Notes: generated by a model not told the origin, from the letters alone. A DNA stretch of 52,400 bases from Brasilonema angustatum HA4187-MV1 (GCA_019359695.1 JAHHGV010000055.1:1-52400); one strand, 5' to 3'. Positions 15,315 to 22,654 are shown, numbered from the stretch's first letter. Numbers and translations are program-made.

Positions 15315-15734
15315 TTAAACCTCCGGCATAATGACTGGAATGGGTTGATTCTTGTGCTTTCGATAGATGAGGAAGTCACTGTCTAAGGTCAAGACTTCGC
15401 TGCTAGGATACAGCTCTGCCATTCGTACTAAACTTGCATCGGCGAAGGAGATGGGAACGGAGCGATACCGGGTTAATAGCTCGGTGATTGACTCAACTTC
15501 CAAGTTAAACTGAAAAGCTACCAAAATTTGCTGACTTTTTAGTAATCCAACTAAAGTTTCTCGCCCATTATTCACACGCTGCAATAAGAACCATGCTTCT
15601 GAAAGCACTGCTTCACAGGAGAGTAGTGGAGGTTGGATTGTAGCAAGTTCTGTCGTTACCCAGGAGTGATGGTGATCGCGGCGATCAATAAGGGCTATGA
15701 GGGAACCAGTATCAAGGAGAACTTGCTGACGCAT
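15315..15734 (-). CDS. PIN-domain toxin (VapC-like ribonuclease)
   Basis: 139 aa with the PIN acidic residues in order: LLDTGSLIALIDRRD (first Asp at about residue 7), CEAVLSEAW (Glu), FADASLVRMAE (Asp), and LTLDSDFLIYR (Asp). These bind metal and cleave RNA in VapC toxins. It starts in overlap with the stop of the antitoxin gene upstream on the minus strand (15734), the usual two-gene operon. It lies in the block free of 22-bp palindromes, so it may have arrived with the foreign segment. The catalytic set appears complete. Confidence 0.85.
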   Translation of the reverse strand: MRQQVLLDTGSLIALIDRRDHHHSWVTTELATIQPPLLSCEAVLSEAWFLLQRVNNGRETLVGLLKSQQILVAFQFNLEVESITELLTRYRSVPISFADASLVRMAELYPSSEVLTLDSDFLIYRKHKNQPIPVIMPEV

Positions 15735-15967
15735 CAGGTACCATATCCTTTCATGTACTCAGGATTAGTAGAAAGATCTCCAGGACCAGAGCCTGCACCG
15801 ATATAGGCTTGGGCTGTTTCTAAGAACGATTGAACTGGTTCTATGTTCGCGGATGGTAATCTTTGCCGCTTGCTTTTGAGAAACTCTGCAAAGTCCAGAA
15901 CCTCTTGTTGCTCGGCAGGAGACAGTGTTTGGAGTGTTTCAATGACTTGTTGTTGAATGGGTTGCAT
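15734..15967 (-). CDS. DUF2281-type antitoxin
   Basis: 77 aa. The N-terminal half, ETLQTLSPAEQQEVLDFAEF, then LKSKRQR, matches the pattern of DUF2281 antitoxins paired with PIN toxins in cyanobacteria. The Gly/Pro-rich C-terminal half (IGAGSGPGDLSTNPEYMKGYG) would wrap the toxin. Its stop codon overlaps the toxin's start, so the two are coupled. Autoregulation of the pair is usual for the family, but no operator was identified. Confidence 0.75.
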   Translation of the reverse strand: MQPIQQQVIETLQTLSPAEQQEVLDFAEFLKSKRQRLPSANIEPVQSFLETAQAYIGAGSGPGDLSTNPEYMKGYGT

Positions 15968-16397
15968 AGGGAAAATCTTCGTCTAGCATTAAGATCAATT
16001 ATCATGCATGATATAGCAGCGCCGGTAATAGTACACCTGATATCAAAACTGATAACAGTACAGCAGTAAGACAGTAATTGATGGGAGAACTAGACAACAT
16101 GCTGACGTTAGAGAAATCTTTCTCAAGCGATTAAGCAGTTCAACAGAATAGCTCAAATACAGGTAGAAGTATGTTTGTAGAAGCTAGTGAGAAAGAACAC
16201 GAAAAAACTTGAACCCTCTCCCCCTAATACAGCACTGAACACAGACTATCGTATAGAAAAAGTACAGACAGCCTGACAACACTTTTCTACACCTCGTAGA
16301 GAAAGTATCTATACATAGGTTCACAAAATCAGAGTCAACAATATATCTATGCAACGCTGCAAACTCTATGTTGTGTTCGCGTTAGAGAAAGATTTAC
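15968..16397. other. Gene-free region before the recombinase gene
   Basis: About 430 nt with no credible ORF. It contains the 28-bp repeat at 16105-16132, several GTAC/TATAC motifs, and a second partial copy, GTTAGAGAAAGATTTAC, just before the recombinase start. It may hold recombination sites and the recombinase promoter. Confidence 0.4.
16105..16132 (+). repeat. 28-bp imperfect direct repeat, left copy
   Basis: ACGTTAGAGAAATCTTTC then TCAAGCGATT. It matches 19158-19185 at 25 of 28 positions. The core GAGAAA-TC-TTTCTC is palindromic, as in tyrosine-recombinase core sites. It flanks the recombinase-partition block with the right copy, 3,053 bp apart. Confidence 0.5.
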
Positions 16398-17495
16398 ATG
16401 ACGGTGAAGCGTGCAAAAGGAACCAGTTGTCAATCACGCAGCGTGCCGTCAAGCCAGAGGCTTATCGCCTGTGAAATTGACCTTGAGATTGTTGAACTTC
16501 GTCAGCAAGAATCATACATATCGGCTACTTTTTTTTCATCAAAGAAATTGATCCTGGGGGATAATCAGACAGAAGAAATGTTTTGTCTGTTAACTCACTT
16601 CTTGACAATGACCCCTCTTGCCCTGGTTCATTCCATACGCGAGCGCAAGCAGTTGCGACACCTAGCACCTGTTGACGCTCAACAAAAACTCATTCAAATG
16701 TGGCTGCACGGCAAAGCGACTTTAACTCAGTCAGCTTACCAACGCATTATCACCAAGTTTTTGGGCTTTGTGGGAAAATCCTTACTTGAAGTCACGCTTG
16801 AAGATTTACACGATTACTGGATGCAATTGGAAGCAGAGGGAAATTCTCCAGTCACCCAAGAAAATCACCTGTCGGCTATCAAGTCGCTGTTTTCTTTCGC
16901 TGCCAAGATGGAGTATATCCCCTTTAATGTCGGCTGCGCTCTCAAAGTTAAGAAATCTGACGACAATCTGACTGAGCGCTATTTGACGAAAGTTGAGGTG
17001 GACCTGCTCATTAATGGGGCTACAAACACTCGTGATTTTATCATCTTAACTTTACTTTATAAAGGAGGATTGCGAGTGAGTGAACTGTGTGGGCTTACAT
17101 GGAAAGATTTGATGCCACGCGGCGACGGTGGACAAATAACGGTACTAGGGAAGGGGAATAAACGGCGTTCTATCCGACTGCCATTAGACCTTTGGCAGCT
17201 TCTTTTAAGCTTGAGAGGAAATGCCCCACCTGATGCCCCGGTGTTTATTAGCCGCAAAACCAAAGGACACTTGCACAGACAGAACATTCACCCGATTGTT
17301 AAGGCTGCTGCATTGCGTGCAGGGGTGAATGAAAAAGCTTCGTGCCACTGGTTGCGCCATGCTCATGCCACGCACAGTATTCAAAAGGGTACGAACCTTG
17401 CTTTGATTCAGAAGACTTTGGGACACAGCAATATCGCGATTACTAGTAAATACTTACACGCATTGCCTGATGATAGCAGCGCTTTGTATTTGTAG
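16398..17495 (+). CDS. Tyrosine recombinase / phage integrase family
   Basis: 365 aa. All catalytic residues are visible: Arg226 (GGLRVSEL), Lys252 (LGKGNKR), His317 and Arg320 (HWLRHAHATH), His343 (LGHSNIAIT) and the nucleophile Tyr352 (SKYLHA). The core-binding SAM-like domain is at about 90-190. The first 70 residues are unusual; starting at Met71 (16608) gives a canonical 295 aa, so the N-terminus may be mis-set. It lies between two 28-bp imperfect repeats with the partition genes. It could integrate the element, resolve multimers or mobilise the local 3-kb block. It is not at a prophage edge, where integrases usually are. Confidence 0.85.
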   Translation: MTVKRAKGTSCQSRSVPSSQRLIACEIDLEIVELRQQESYISATFFSSKKLILGDNQTEEMFCLLTHFLTMTPLALVHSIRERKQLRHLAPVDAQQKLIQMWLHGKATLTQSAYQRIITKFLGFVGKSLLEVTLEDLHDYWMQLEAEGNSPVTQENHLSAIKSLFSFAAKMEYIPFNVGCALKVKKSDDNLTERYLTKVEVDLLINGATNTRDFIILTLLYKGGLRVSELCGLTWKDLMPRGDGGQITVLGKGNKRRSIRLPLDLWQLLLSLRGNAPPDAPVFISRKTKGHLHRQNIHPIVKAAALRAGVNEKASCHWLRHAHATHSIQKGTNLALIQKTLGHSNIAITSKYLHALPDDSSALYL

Positions 17496-17609
17496 GATAT
17501 TGACCCAGAGGAAGACGGGACTGGCTTTAGTTCGGCAGTTGTACTCTCAAGGGTTTGAGCGAGAAGATGTTCTTAATTTATTGGCTTTTGTAGACTGGTT
17601 GAAATATGT

Positions 17610-17891
17610 CTACGCTATTGGCTTAAAGCCATATTTTTCAAATAAGTCATTCAATGCCTCAGCTAACAGTGTTTGGACAGTTTTATCTTGCGAGAGTGCC
17701 AGTTGCTTCAGTTGCTTAGATACAGCTGGGTCGAAGTGACCAGCGATTGCTTTCTTACCCTGCCTGCTTGGTGGTAGTTCGGGTTTTAAAGTCGATGACT
17801 GCTGCTGCAACTCTTCCTGTTTGGGTTCGCTAAAATCTGGTTTTCCTGATGCTTTGTGCAAAGCAGCCGCTAGGTTTGGTTTATTAGCCAT
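17610..17891 (-). CDS. Ribbon-helix-helix partition partner (ParG/CopG-like)
   Basis: 93 aa. A Gln/Pro-rich flexible N-terminus (residues 1-45) is followed by KKAIAGHFDPAVSKQLKQLA and LSQDKTVQTLLAEALNDLF, which fits a beta strand and two helices that dimerise and bind DNA. Small ParA proteins commonly pair with such proteins. ParA is encoded in the same orientation 0.5 kb upstream, with a repeat-rich gap between. Copies of the TGTATAC motif before both genes suggest autoregulation. Which of the gap and the TGTATAC clusters is the centromere is unknown. Confidence 0.7.
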   Translation of the reverse strand: MANKPNLAAALHKASGKPDFSEPKQEELQQQSSTLKPELPPSRQGKKAIAGHFDPAVSKQLKQLALSQDKTVQTLLAEALNDLFEKYGFKPIA

Positions 17892-18020
17892 GACTATACA
17901 TGTTGACGTGTATACAAGTTTATATGTTTACATTATAAGTTGTTTACCGGGGTTCCGACTGGAAAAATAAGCCGTTGCGGGGTTTTGACTGGGAAATGAG
18001 CGTCGCATTTGGGCGAAGAA

Positions 18021-18089
18021 AATGAGCCAGCCTTTGTTGGTTGATTCGTCGGTGCTCACAGGTATTCGTTGTAATAAGGCTGGCTCATT
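18021..18089 (+). repeat. Large hairpin A of the partition gap
   Basis: A perfect 14-bp stem, AATGAGCCAGCCTT (18021-18034) with 18076-18089, around a loop containing TTGATTCGTCGGTGCTCAC. A related loop without its own left arm follows at 18121-18160, with the right arm AAGGCTGGCTCATTT again at 18160-18174. Confidence 0.7.
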
Positions 18090-18285
18090 TTCCCAGTTGG
18101 AACCCCGCTACGCCTTGGTTTTTGTTGATTCGTCGGCGCTCACGGGTACTCGTTCTTTAAAGGCTGGCTCATTTCTTTGCCCAAGTGCGTCGCCCTCTTG
18201 GGTTGATTCGGAAGCAAAACTACGTTCCGCTCCGCTAACACGATTTATCGTGTTGTTATTAGGGCGTCGCGGGGTTCCGTCTGGG

Positions 18286-18358
18286 AGAATGGGCAGGCTT
18301 TGTTTTTGTTGACTCGTCGGCGTAGTTGTGTACTCGTTGTATGAAGCCTGCCCATTCT
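18286..18358 (+). repeat. Large hairpin C of the partition gap, stem changed on both sides
   Basis: A perfect 15-bp stem, AGAATGGGCAGGCTT (18286-18300) with 18344-18358. The loop (TTGTTGACTCGTCGGCG…ACTCGTTGT) resembles hairpin A, but the stem differs and is still fully paired. It ends 28 nt from the ParA stop. Paired changes suggest selection for structure, or a hairpin-type mobile repeat. Confidence 0.7.
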
Positions 18359-18386
18359 CTTTGCCCAAATGCGTCGGCTTATTTTT

Positions 18387-19034
18387 TTATCCCAATGCGT
18401 CACACATCCACTTGTAAACTTGTTGGATTTCCTCGGCAGCTTTGCCCAGAGGCTCGTACTCCTGTGCTGTTTGTCCTGCGGTGAGCGAGTGAACGAAAGC
18501 AGCGCGTTGACCTATCCTAATAGGGGCGATAGAAACGCCTAATGGTGCGATTGCGCGGAGCGCAGACGCCTTCAGGCGTATCGCTTCTACTGCTTCATCA
18601 GCCAATGAACCGCGAGGGGGAACAGCGTTGAGGACAACGGTTGCTGTTTTAGAAGCCAGATTGACCAAATCAATGGTGTCACCAATTGCGCGTAAATCAA
18701 GAATCGCTGGGCGGCAGGGAATCAAAATCAAGTCAGCAGCACGGATAGCAGCTAAGGCAGCAGTTTCTGAATGGGGAGCCGTATCAATAATGGCTAAGTC
18801 TGCACCATTATTGACGGCTGCTTCCAGAACTTTTGGCAAACGGGCGGCTTGTGCTGAGACGACAGCAGGGATTTCTTGTTTTCGACTGTCTCCCCAGCCA
18901 GCCGCAGAAGCTTGTGGATCTAGGTCGATAATCGCTGTTTCTTTGCCATCAATACAGGCTGCAACTGCTAAATGCACAGTCAGGGTGGTTTTGCCTGCAC
19001 CACCTTTTCTAGAGATGATAGCAACTGTTTTCAT
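18387..19034 (-). CDS. parA: ParA-family partition ATPase
   Basis: 215 aa, the small type without an N-terminal HTH. Deviant Walker A is KGGAGKTTL (residues 10-18), with the first Lys characteristic of the family; the A' motif is IIDLDPQASA and Walker B is LAIIDTAPH. It should segregate low-copy DNA by forming ATP-dependent patterns on the nucleoid with the ribbon-helix-helix partner. A small dispersed repeat (about 18548-18595, with GACGCCTTCAGGCGT) lies inside the gene and encodes an internal RLKASALRAI without breaking the frame. TGTATAC-type operators lie upstream. Confidence 0.9.
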   Translation of the reverse strand: MKTVAIISRKGGAGKTTLTVHLAVAACIDGKETAIIDLDPQASAAGWGDSRKQEIPAVVSAQAARLPKVLEAAVNNGADLAIIDTAPHSETAALAAIRAADLILIPCRPAILDLRAIGDTIDLVNLASKTATVVLNAVPPRGSLADEAVEAIRLKASALRAIAPLGVSIAPIRIGQRAAFVHSLTAGQTAQEYEPLGKAAEEIQQVYKWMCDALG

Positions 19035-19110
19035 GTCGAGAATACTACATTTTAACTTGTATACATGTTGATACTTTTATATGTATACACGTTAGAGTGT
19101 GTACTTGTAG
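19035..19110 (-). promoter_or_regulatory. TGTATAC-rich operator upstream of parA
   Basis: Contains TGTATACATG, ATGTATACACG and GTGTAC within 50 bp. The same pattern (TGTATACACG and ACATGTATAG) lies upstream of the ribbon-helix-helix gene near 17892-17930, and two more TGTATACA copies lie near 19370-19393. Spaced short repeats suit a ribbon-helix-helix repressor or centromere. Confidence 0.5.
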
Positions 19111-19157
19111 ATTATATGCCAGCCGTGAGATAAATGGCTCTATTAAGAGTGGACAAT

Positions 19158-19185
19158 ACGTCAGAGAAATCTTTCTTCAGCGATT
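19158..19185 (+). repeat. 28-bp imperfect direct repeat, right copy
   Basis: ACGTCAGAGAAATCTTTC then TTCAGCGATT, three mismatches from 16105-16132. It overlaps the 3' end of the small ORF at 19161-19340, a typical position for an attachment site. Confidence 0.5.
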
Positions 19186-19340
19186 TCTAGTTTTACAAGC
19201 GCTAACCTCACTTTTTGTAAGCATTGCGAGAGCTTTGGGTACACTTGTAGCACACCAGCAATAATCATGTCAGCGACTTCGTGAGCTTCTTTTGGAGAGG
19301 GCACTAAGCTTCTTACAATAGAGATGGCTGATAGGCGCAC
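19161..19340 (-). CDS. Possible 59-aa protein or gene remnant
   Basis: From GTG at 19340 to TGA at 19161-19163. The sequence reads like protein: IVRSLVPSPKEAHEVADMII, then QVYPKLSQCLQKVRLALVKL and a final EIAEERFL. No ribosome site is clear and the frame is open further upstream, so it may be the C-terminus of a lost gene. The 28-bp repeat overlaps its last codons. Confidence 0.35.
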   Translation of the reverse strand: MRLSAISIVRSLVPSPKEAHEVADMIIAGVLQVYPKLSQCLQKVRLALVKLEIAEERFL

Positions 19341-19450
19341 CCGTGTTAGGCACCATTGGCTTGAACTGTATACATTTGTAAGCAGTGTATACAGAAAGCA
19401 TTACACGAAATGGCTCAAAAGTGGAATGCTGAAGGTCTTTAGGCATGGGG

Positions 19451-20413
19451 TTAGCTTACCCAAGTAGGTCGTACCCAAATTTCCTGCTTATCTGCTTCTC
19501 GCCATGAAAGAACGCGATAATGACCGCGCCGAAAATGACCCACAGGGCTATTATGAGTACCACCTTGGGGAGATTGGCGTTGATGCTTATATTCTTTGCC
19601 AACCCAGATAAAATTGCGTTCTGCTTTTGGGTCAGGTCTGCGTTGATGTTTGCTGATCTTTGTGATCGCATTAACTGATTCCGGTTTCCTAGAAATCATG
19701 TACAACAAAATCTGAAACACCAGCCCACTAACCTGATTGATAAAAAGCGCTTCTGTTTGCGCATTGCCGTTGACATAATAGTTAAAACCAGCAATAGGAT
19801 GCTCATTTTCTGGGCTAGGCAATTCTGTCGTGCTAGAGTAAATGTAATTAAGATCTAGCGACGTTACCCATCGAAGTCTGAAAGAATCTATCCCTTTTCT
19901 GTTAACGATGTTGTGCTTTATATTGAACCCGCATTTAGCGCCTACGTATTTAAGATAGGCGTTATCTCTTTTCTCCTCATGAAATGGTTCAAGGAAATTA
20001 ATTAAAAGCCAATTAAGACTATACCCATCTGGACTTATCAGAGTATTCTGCGGTAACATGATCAATGCTCTGTCAAATGGCATTCTTAAACCCCACAATT
20101 GGCTTGGAGGTTGAGAGTTGATAAATCCCTCCATCAACTCTTTTGTGAGCGCGTAAACAGGGAAATTTGGTGATAGTGTCGCTTGCCAAAAAGCATAGGT
20201 GCAAGCTCCCCAAGTAGGGTCTAATGTTTTGTTTAGTTGCACAGCTTGCGGGATGGTGATTAATTGAGTTGCGATCTCTGTTGCAACTTCCTTATATTTT
20301 GAATAACCCGCGTGATCGCAGAATGCTCTTGAGGTTAATTTCTTGTACTCAGGAGACTTTTTGCATTCTTTAATAATCCAATCTTTTATTTTGTTAGCTT
20401 CTTCTACTTTCAT
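19451..20413 (-). CDS. Uncharacterised protein with HxRRGHxR…PTWV C-terminus
   Basis: 320 aa. The N-terminal 250 residues have no recognised domain (helical, including GLRMPFDRALIMLPQN). The C-terminal 50 residues contain NFIWVGKEYKHQRQ, SPVGHFRRGHYRVL and finally RPTWVS. From memory, a similar 'HxRRxHxR…PTxV' ending is widespread in uncharacterised phage and plasmid proteins. It is the last gene of a four-gene minus-strand run (21832 to 19451) with an HNH protein, starting 1 nt after the HNH stop. Function unknown. Confidence 0.6.
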   Translation of the reverse strand: MKVEEANKIKDWIIKECKKSPEYKKLTSRAFCDHAGYSKYKEVATEIATQLITIPQAVQLNKTLDPTWGACTYAFWQATLSPNFPVYALTKELMEGFINSQPPSQLWGLRMPFDRALIMLPQNTLISPDGYSLNWLLINFLEPFHEEKRDNAYLKYVGAKCGFNIKHNIVNRKGIDSFRLRWVTSLDLNYIYSSTTELPSPENEHPIAGFNYYVNGNAQTEALFINQVSGLVFQILLYMISRKPESVNAITKISKHQRRPDPKAERNFIWVGKEYKHQRQSPQGGTHNSPVGHFRRGHYRVLSWREADKQEIWVRPTWVS

Positions 20414-20414
20414 T

Positions 20415-20822
20415 CTACTTTGGAGAGGAAGAGGATTTTCGCTGAGGTTTAGATGACTTTTTGGGTTTAACTTTCTGCTTCAATTTGCGCGTTTTGGCTG
20501 CATTCTTCGCATGATGATGAGCATCATAGCGTAGATGGCAAGGAGCACATAAACAACGAAGATTGCTCGGGTGACAGTTTAAAGGAGTGTGATCGCTATG
20601 AGAAACAGTCGCTACAAATCGCACAGGTTTCTCGCAGCATTCCAAATATAACTTTTTTGATTTGCGAGCTAGCCGATACTTAAAATCATCCCAGGTTTCG
20701 CTAGGGCGACGGCAAGGGCGATTACACTCCTCGCAAGTCCAATTAGCTTTATCTTTAATTGCGACAGCAATCTGCTTCCAATCCTTCGGGTATAGTTTTT
20801 TGTTTTTGGCACTAATGGGCAT
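20415..20822 (-). CDS. HNH endonuclease-like protein
   Basis: 135 aa from MPISAKNKKLYPKDW; the ATG overlaps the upstream stop region. Zinc pairs CEECNRPC and CAPCH flank the core. The HNH motif is VSHSDHTPLN…NLRCLCAPCHLRYDAHHHA: His-Asp-His, Asn and His in order. A highly basic C-terminal tail (KPKKSSKPQRKSS) could bind DNA. It could be a packaging-associated nuclease or a homing-type nuclease, but it sits in an early operon away from the terminase. An in-frame ATG at 20855 lies inside the preceding gene and is less likely. Confidence 0.75.
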   Translation of the reverse strand: MPISAKNKKLYPKDWKQIAVAIKDKANWTCEECNRPCRRPSETWDDFKYRLARKSKKLYLECCEKPVRFVATVSHSDHTPLNCHPSNLRCLCAPCHLRYDAHHHAKNAAKTRKLKQKVKPKKSSKPQRKSSSSPK

Positions 20823-20823
20823 T

Positions 20824-21081
20824 TTATTTAACCTTGCTCCATAAAAACCCCACATAAGCGTTTAAAGCTGAATAACCAGGGTTTATGCCCTTTTGGAATG
20901 GGTCATAAAGTCCTGGTGTTATCAACCGTTTGCATTCAGCCTCTGGAGTCCCTACGTAAATATAAAATCTTCCTTTTTTATCTACTTCGCAATTATGTGG
21001 TTCCAGTTGACTCCATGCTTTTAGCAGTTGATTCCGTTTATTTGCTTTGCATAGATGCGTTTCCTGAAGTTGAGAGATCAT
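20824..21081 (-). CDS. Hypothetical phage protein, 85 aa
   Basis: Starts MISQLQETHLCKANKRNQLL and ends YVGFLWSKVK. It contains a 'KKGRFYIYVGTPEAECKRL' stretch, which looks like a small alpha/beta domain, but no family is recognised. It ends just before the HNH start and follows the 236-aa gene by 40 nt. A short CTGGG/CCCAG hairpin lies in that gap. Likely co-transcribed with both. Confidence 0.55.
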   Translation of the reverse strand: MISQLQETHLCKANKRNQLLKAWSQLEPHNCEVDKKGRFYIYVGTPEAECKRLITPGLYDPFQKGINPGYSALNAYVGFLWSKVK

Positions 21082-21121
21082 GGTACTCCTAGGGACTGGG
21101 CTTTCCCAGCCTATTTGTTTA

Positions 21122-21832
21122 CTACGCTAACTTAACAATCAACCTAGAAACTTTGACCATTTCCGCAAAGCTATGGCACCTCGCTTGAATTTTTATTAAG
21201 TAATGACGCTTAAGGAAACTTCGCGCTAATGTGCGGAAAACACAAGGTATGAAAAAATCTCGAATTGTAAAAGCTTCAGCAAAATTTCTGCCCATTAAGG
21301 CAGATGCGTTCGCGTAGCGGCTCCTTTGGAGCATCGCTTTTACCGCTATTTTAACCTCAGCCCAAGTATGAGCAAACTTTACGGTTGGACTTACTTCCAA
21401 GCTGCCAACCTCTCCTTCCTTATCTTCCTCGCACTCCTCTTGGCTATTGTCGTGATAGGGTTCGTTAGCGCACCCCTGGCTATACTCGTAGGCTACTAAG
21501 GCAGCGATCGCCTTATCCCTATCGAACACCCAGCCATCTTTCGTCTCAAACAGCGCGTCCCGGTCAATGCCAGCAACACCCAGATAACCCCAGAGTCCTT
21601 GCCTGTCCCAGCCATCAAAACGCGTCGGCTCAGCTTCTGGTTGCACTTGCGGCTGCTCAGTTTCTTGTTTATCCTCCTGTACAATACTTGGCAACCCTAA
21701 TGCCCACTCTTTAAGCTCTGTAAGGTTTTTGAAGCGATGCCCTTGGCTTTTATATCCGGAACTTGTCTTCTCTACCAAGTAACCTTTGCTGGTTAATATT
21801 TCTTCTACTTCTGCAAACTTCAAGCGTGTCAT
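21122..21832 (-). CDS. Hypothetical phage protein with internal dispersed repeat
   Basis: 236 aa. Residues 1-45 (MTRLKFAEVEEILTSKGYLV, then TELKEWALGL) resemble a small DNA- or protein-binding domain. The centre is acidic (ECEEDKEGEVGSLE). Around residue 173 the peptide RSRYANASAL is encoded by a small dispersed repeat (21303-21335, with GCGTTCGCGTAGCGG and CTCCTTTGGAG), so part of the C-terminal sequence may be out of its original frame. A good promoter lies at 21857-21885, next to a 22-bp palindrome. Function unknown. Confidence 0.55.
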   Translation of the reverse strand: MTRLKFAEVEEILTSKGYLVEKTSSGYKSQGHRFKNLTELKEWALGLPSIVQEDKQETEQPQVQPEAEPTRFDGWDRQGLWGYLGVAGIDRDALFETKDGWVFDRDKAIAALVAYEYSQGCANEPYHDNSQEECEEDKEGEVGSLEVSPTVKFAHTWAEVKIAVKAMLQRSRYANASALMGRNFAEAFTIRDFFIPCVFRTLARSFLKRHYLIKIQARCHSFAEMVKVSRLIVKLA

Positions 21833-21856
21833 CTGTTTCTCCTTGCCTCTATGCCA

Positions 21857-21885
21857 ATAATGTCATATAGTAAATCAAAAGTCAA
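21857..21885 (-). promoter_or_regulatory. Promoter TTGACT-N17-CATTAT
   Basis: On the minus strand, -35 TTGACT (21880-21885), 17-nt spacer, -10 CATTAT (21857-21862). The 22-bp palindrome starts 4 nt upstream of the -35 box. It has the class -10 'CAT' start but lacks TGCCCA in the spacer. Confidence 0.6.
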
Positions 21886-21889
21886 GTTG

Positions 21890-21911
21890 GTTATCGTAAC
21901 TTTACGATAAC
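21890..21911. promoter_or_regulatory. 22-bp palindrome, copy 7
   Basis: GTTATCGTAAC then TTTACGATAAC, 4 nt upstream of the promoter at 21857-21885 and 5 nt from the stop of the next gene. Confidence 0.85.
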
Positions 21912-21916
21912 GAGAA

Positions 21917-22141
21917 CTAAGCTGCAATAGCGGTCGCAGCTTGGCGCAAGAAAGGAACCAATACCCCAGTTTCCATTGCTGCTATGCGATCTATTAGCAA
22001 AAGCCAACCACGCTTGGATCTTAAGTCTAATCCTACGGTAAGCCCACGCTTCTTAAAGTGCTGTGTCTGTGTGCAAAACATACCCATTTTTTGGGCTAAC
22101 TTAAAAGCTGCGTTTTTGATTTCCTGTAATTTGCGCTCCAT
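21917..22141 (-). CDS. Hypothetical early phage protein
   Basis: 74 aa from MERKLQEIKNAAFKLAQ; GGAGAG precedes this ATG by 9 nt, whereas the upstream in-frame ATG at 22189 lies in the promoter. The N-terminal half is a helix; the middle has FKKRGLTVGLDLRSKRGW and the end is Ala-rich. No family is recognised. It is a single-gene unit with its own promoter and 22-bp palindrome. Confidence 0.55.
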   Translation of the reverse strand: MERKLQEIKNAAFKLAQKMGMFCTQTQHFKKRGLTVGLDLRSKRGWLLLIDRIAAMETGVLVPFLRQAATAIAA

Positions 22142-22170
22142 CTTTTTGCTCTCCGTGTCTTTATATTTAA

Positions 22171-22199
22171 AATATGATTTATTGGGCATACTATAGCAA
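22171..22199 (-). promoter_or_regulatory. Promoter with TGCCCA half-site
   Basis: On the minus strand, TTGCTA (22194-22199), 17 nt, CATATT (22171-22176). The spacer holds TATGCCCAATAAAT, left half of the shared operator. Confidence 0.6.
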
Positions 22200-22234
22200 G
22201 TAGGGTTGTGCCAGTTGTTTTCGGTGATATTCTG

Positions 22235-22256
22235 GTTATGGTAAAGTTACGATAAC
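22235..22256. promoter_or_regulatory. 22-bp palindrome, copy 8
   Basis: GTTATGGTAAA then GTTACGATAAC, 35 nt upstream of the -35 box at 22194-22199. A small dispersed repeat (GCGTAGCGTGCCCATAGGGC) follows at about 22279-22299. Confidence 0.85.
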
Positions 22257-22315
22257 CAGGGAACTGGGGATCTTGTTTGCGTAGCGTGCCCATAGGGCGA
22301 TCTCCAGGTCATTAT

Positions 22316-22618
22316 CTATGACCAATATCTCACATATACTCTTGTGATTTCGCCTTGGTAGCCGCCTTTTAAGCTGCATCGTTCGCCGTTCTTAAGAAAT
22401 TCTTCCCAGCATTGTTCCCCGCTTTGTATAGATTTTTCTGCATCTTGTAAGTCAGTTCTTACATTTAATTCGTATGATCTTAAAACTTGTAGCATTTTAA
22501 TGTTTGTTACTTGACGTTTTCCTTTAGCGCTTAAGGTAGCCCATAATTTAGGGTGTTTACGATTTAGGGCTTCGATAACTTTTACTGGGTTAAATTCAAT
22601 TCTGTAAGCGTTTGACAT
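22316..22618 (-). CDS. Hypothetical early phage protein
   Basis: 100 aa from MSNAYRIEFNPVKVIEAL, with AAGGAGAA 7 nt upstream; an in-frame ATG at 22684 lies beyond the promoter. The sequence is mainly helical, with LNRKHPKLWATLSAKGKRQV, then KMLQVLRSYELNV. No family is recognised. Own promoter and 22-bp palindrome, so it is a single-gene unit like its neighbours. Confidence 0.55.
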   Translation of the reverse strand: MSNAYRIEFNPVKVIEALNRKHPKLWATLSAKGKRQVTNIKMLQVLRSYELNVRTDLQDAEKSIQSGEQCWEEFLKNGERCSLKGGYQGEITRVYVRYWS

Positions 22619-22654
22619 TTCGTTCTCCTTGGTGTTTCTTATCTTTATACTTAT

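Noticed and set aside
17892-18386. CRISPR array
   Set aside because: There are only two or three long units with palindromic stems and unequal spacing, no unique spacers and no cas genes.
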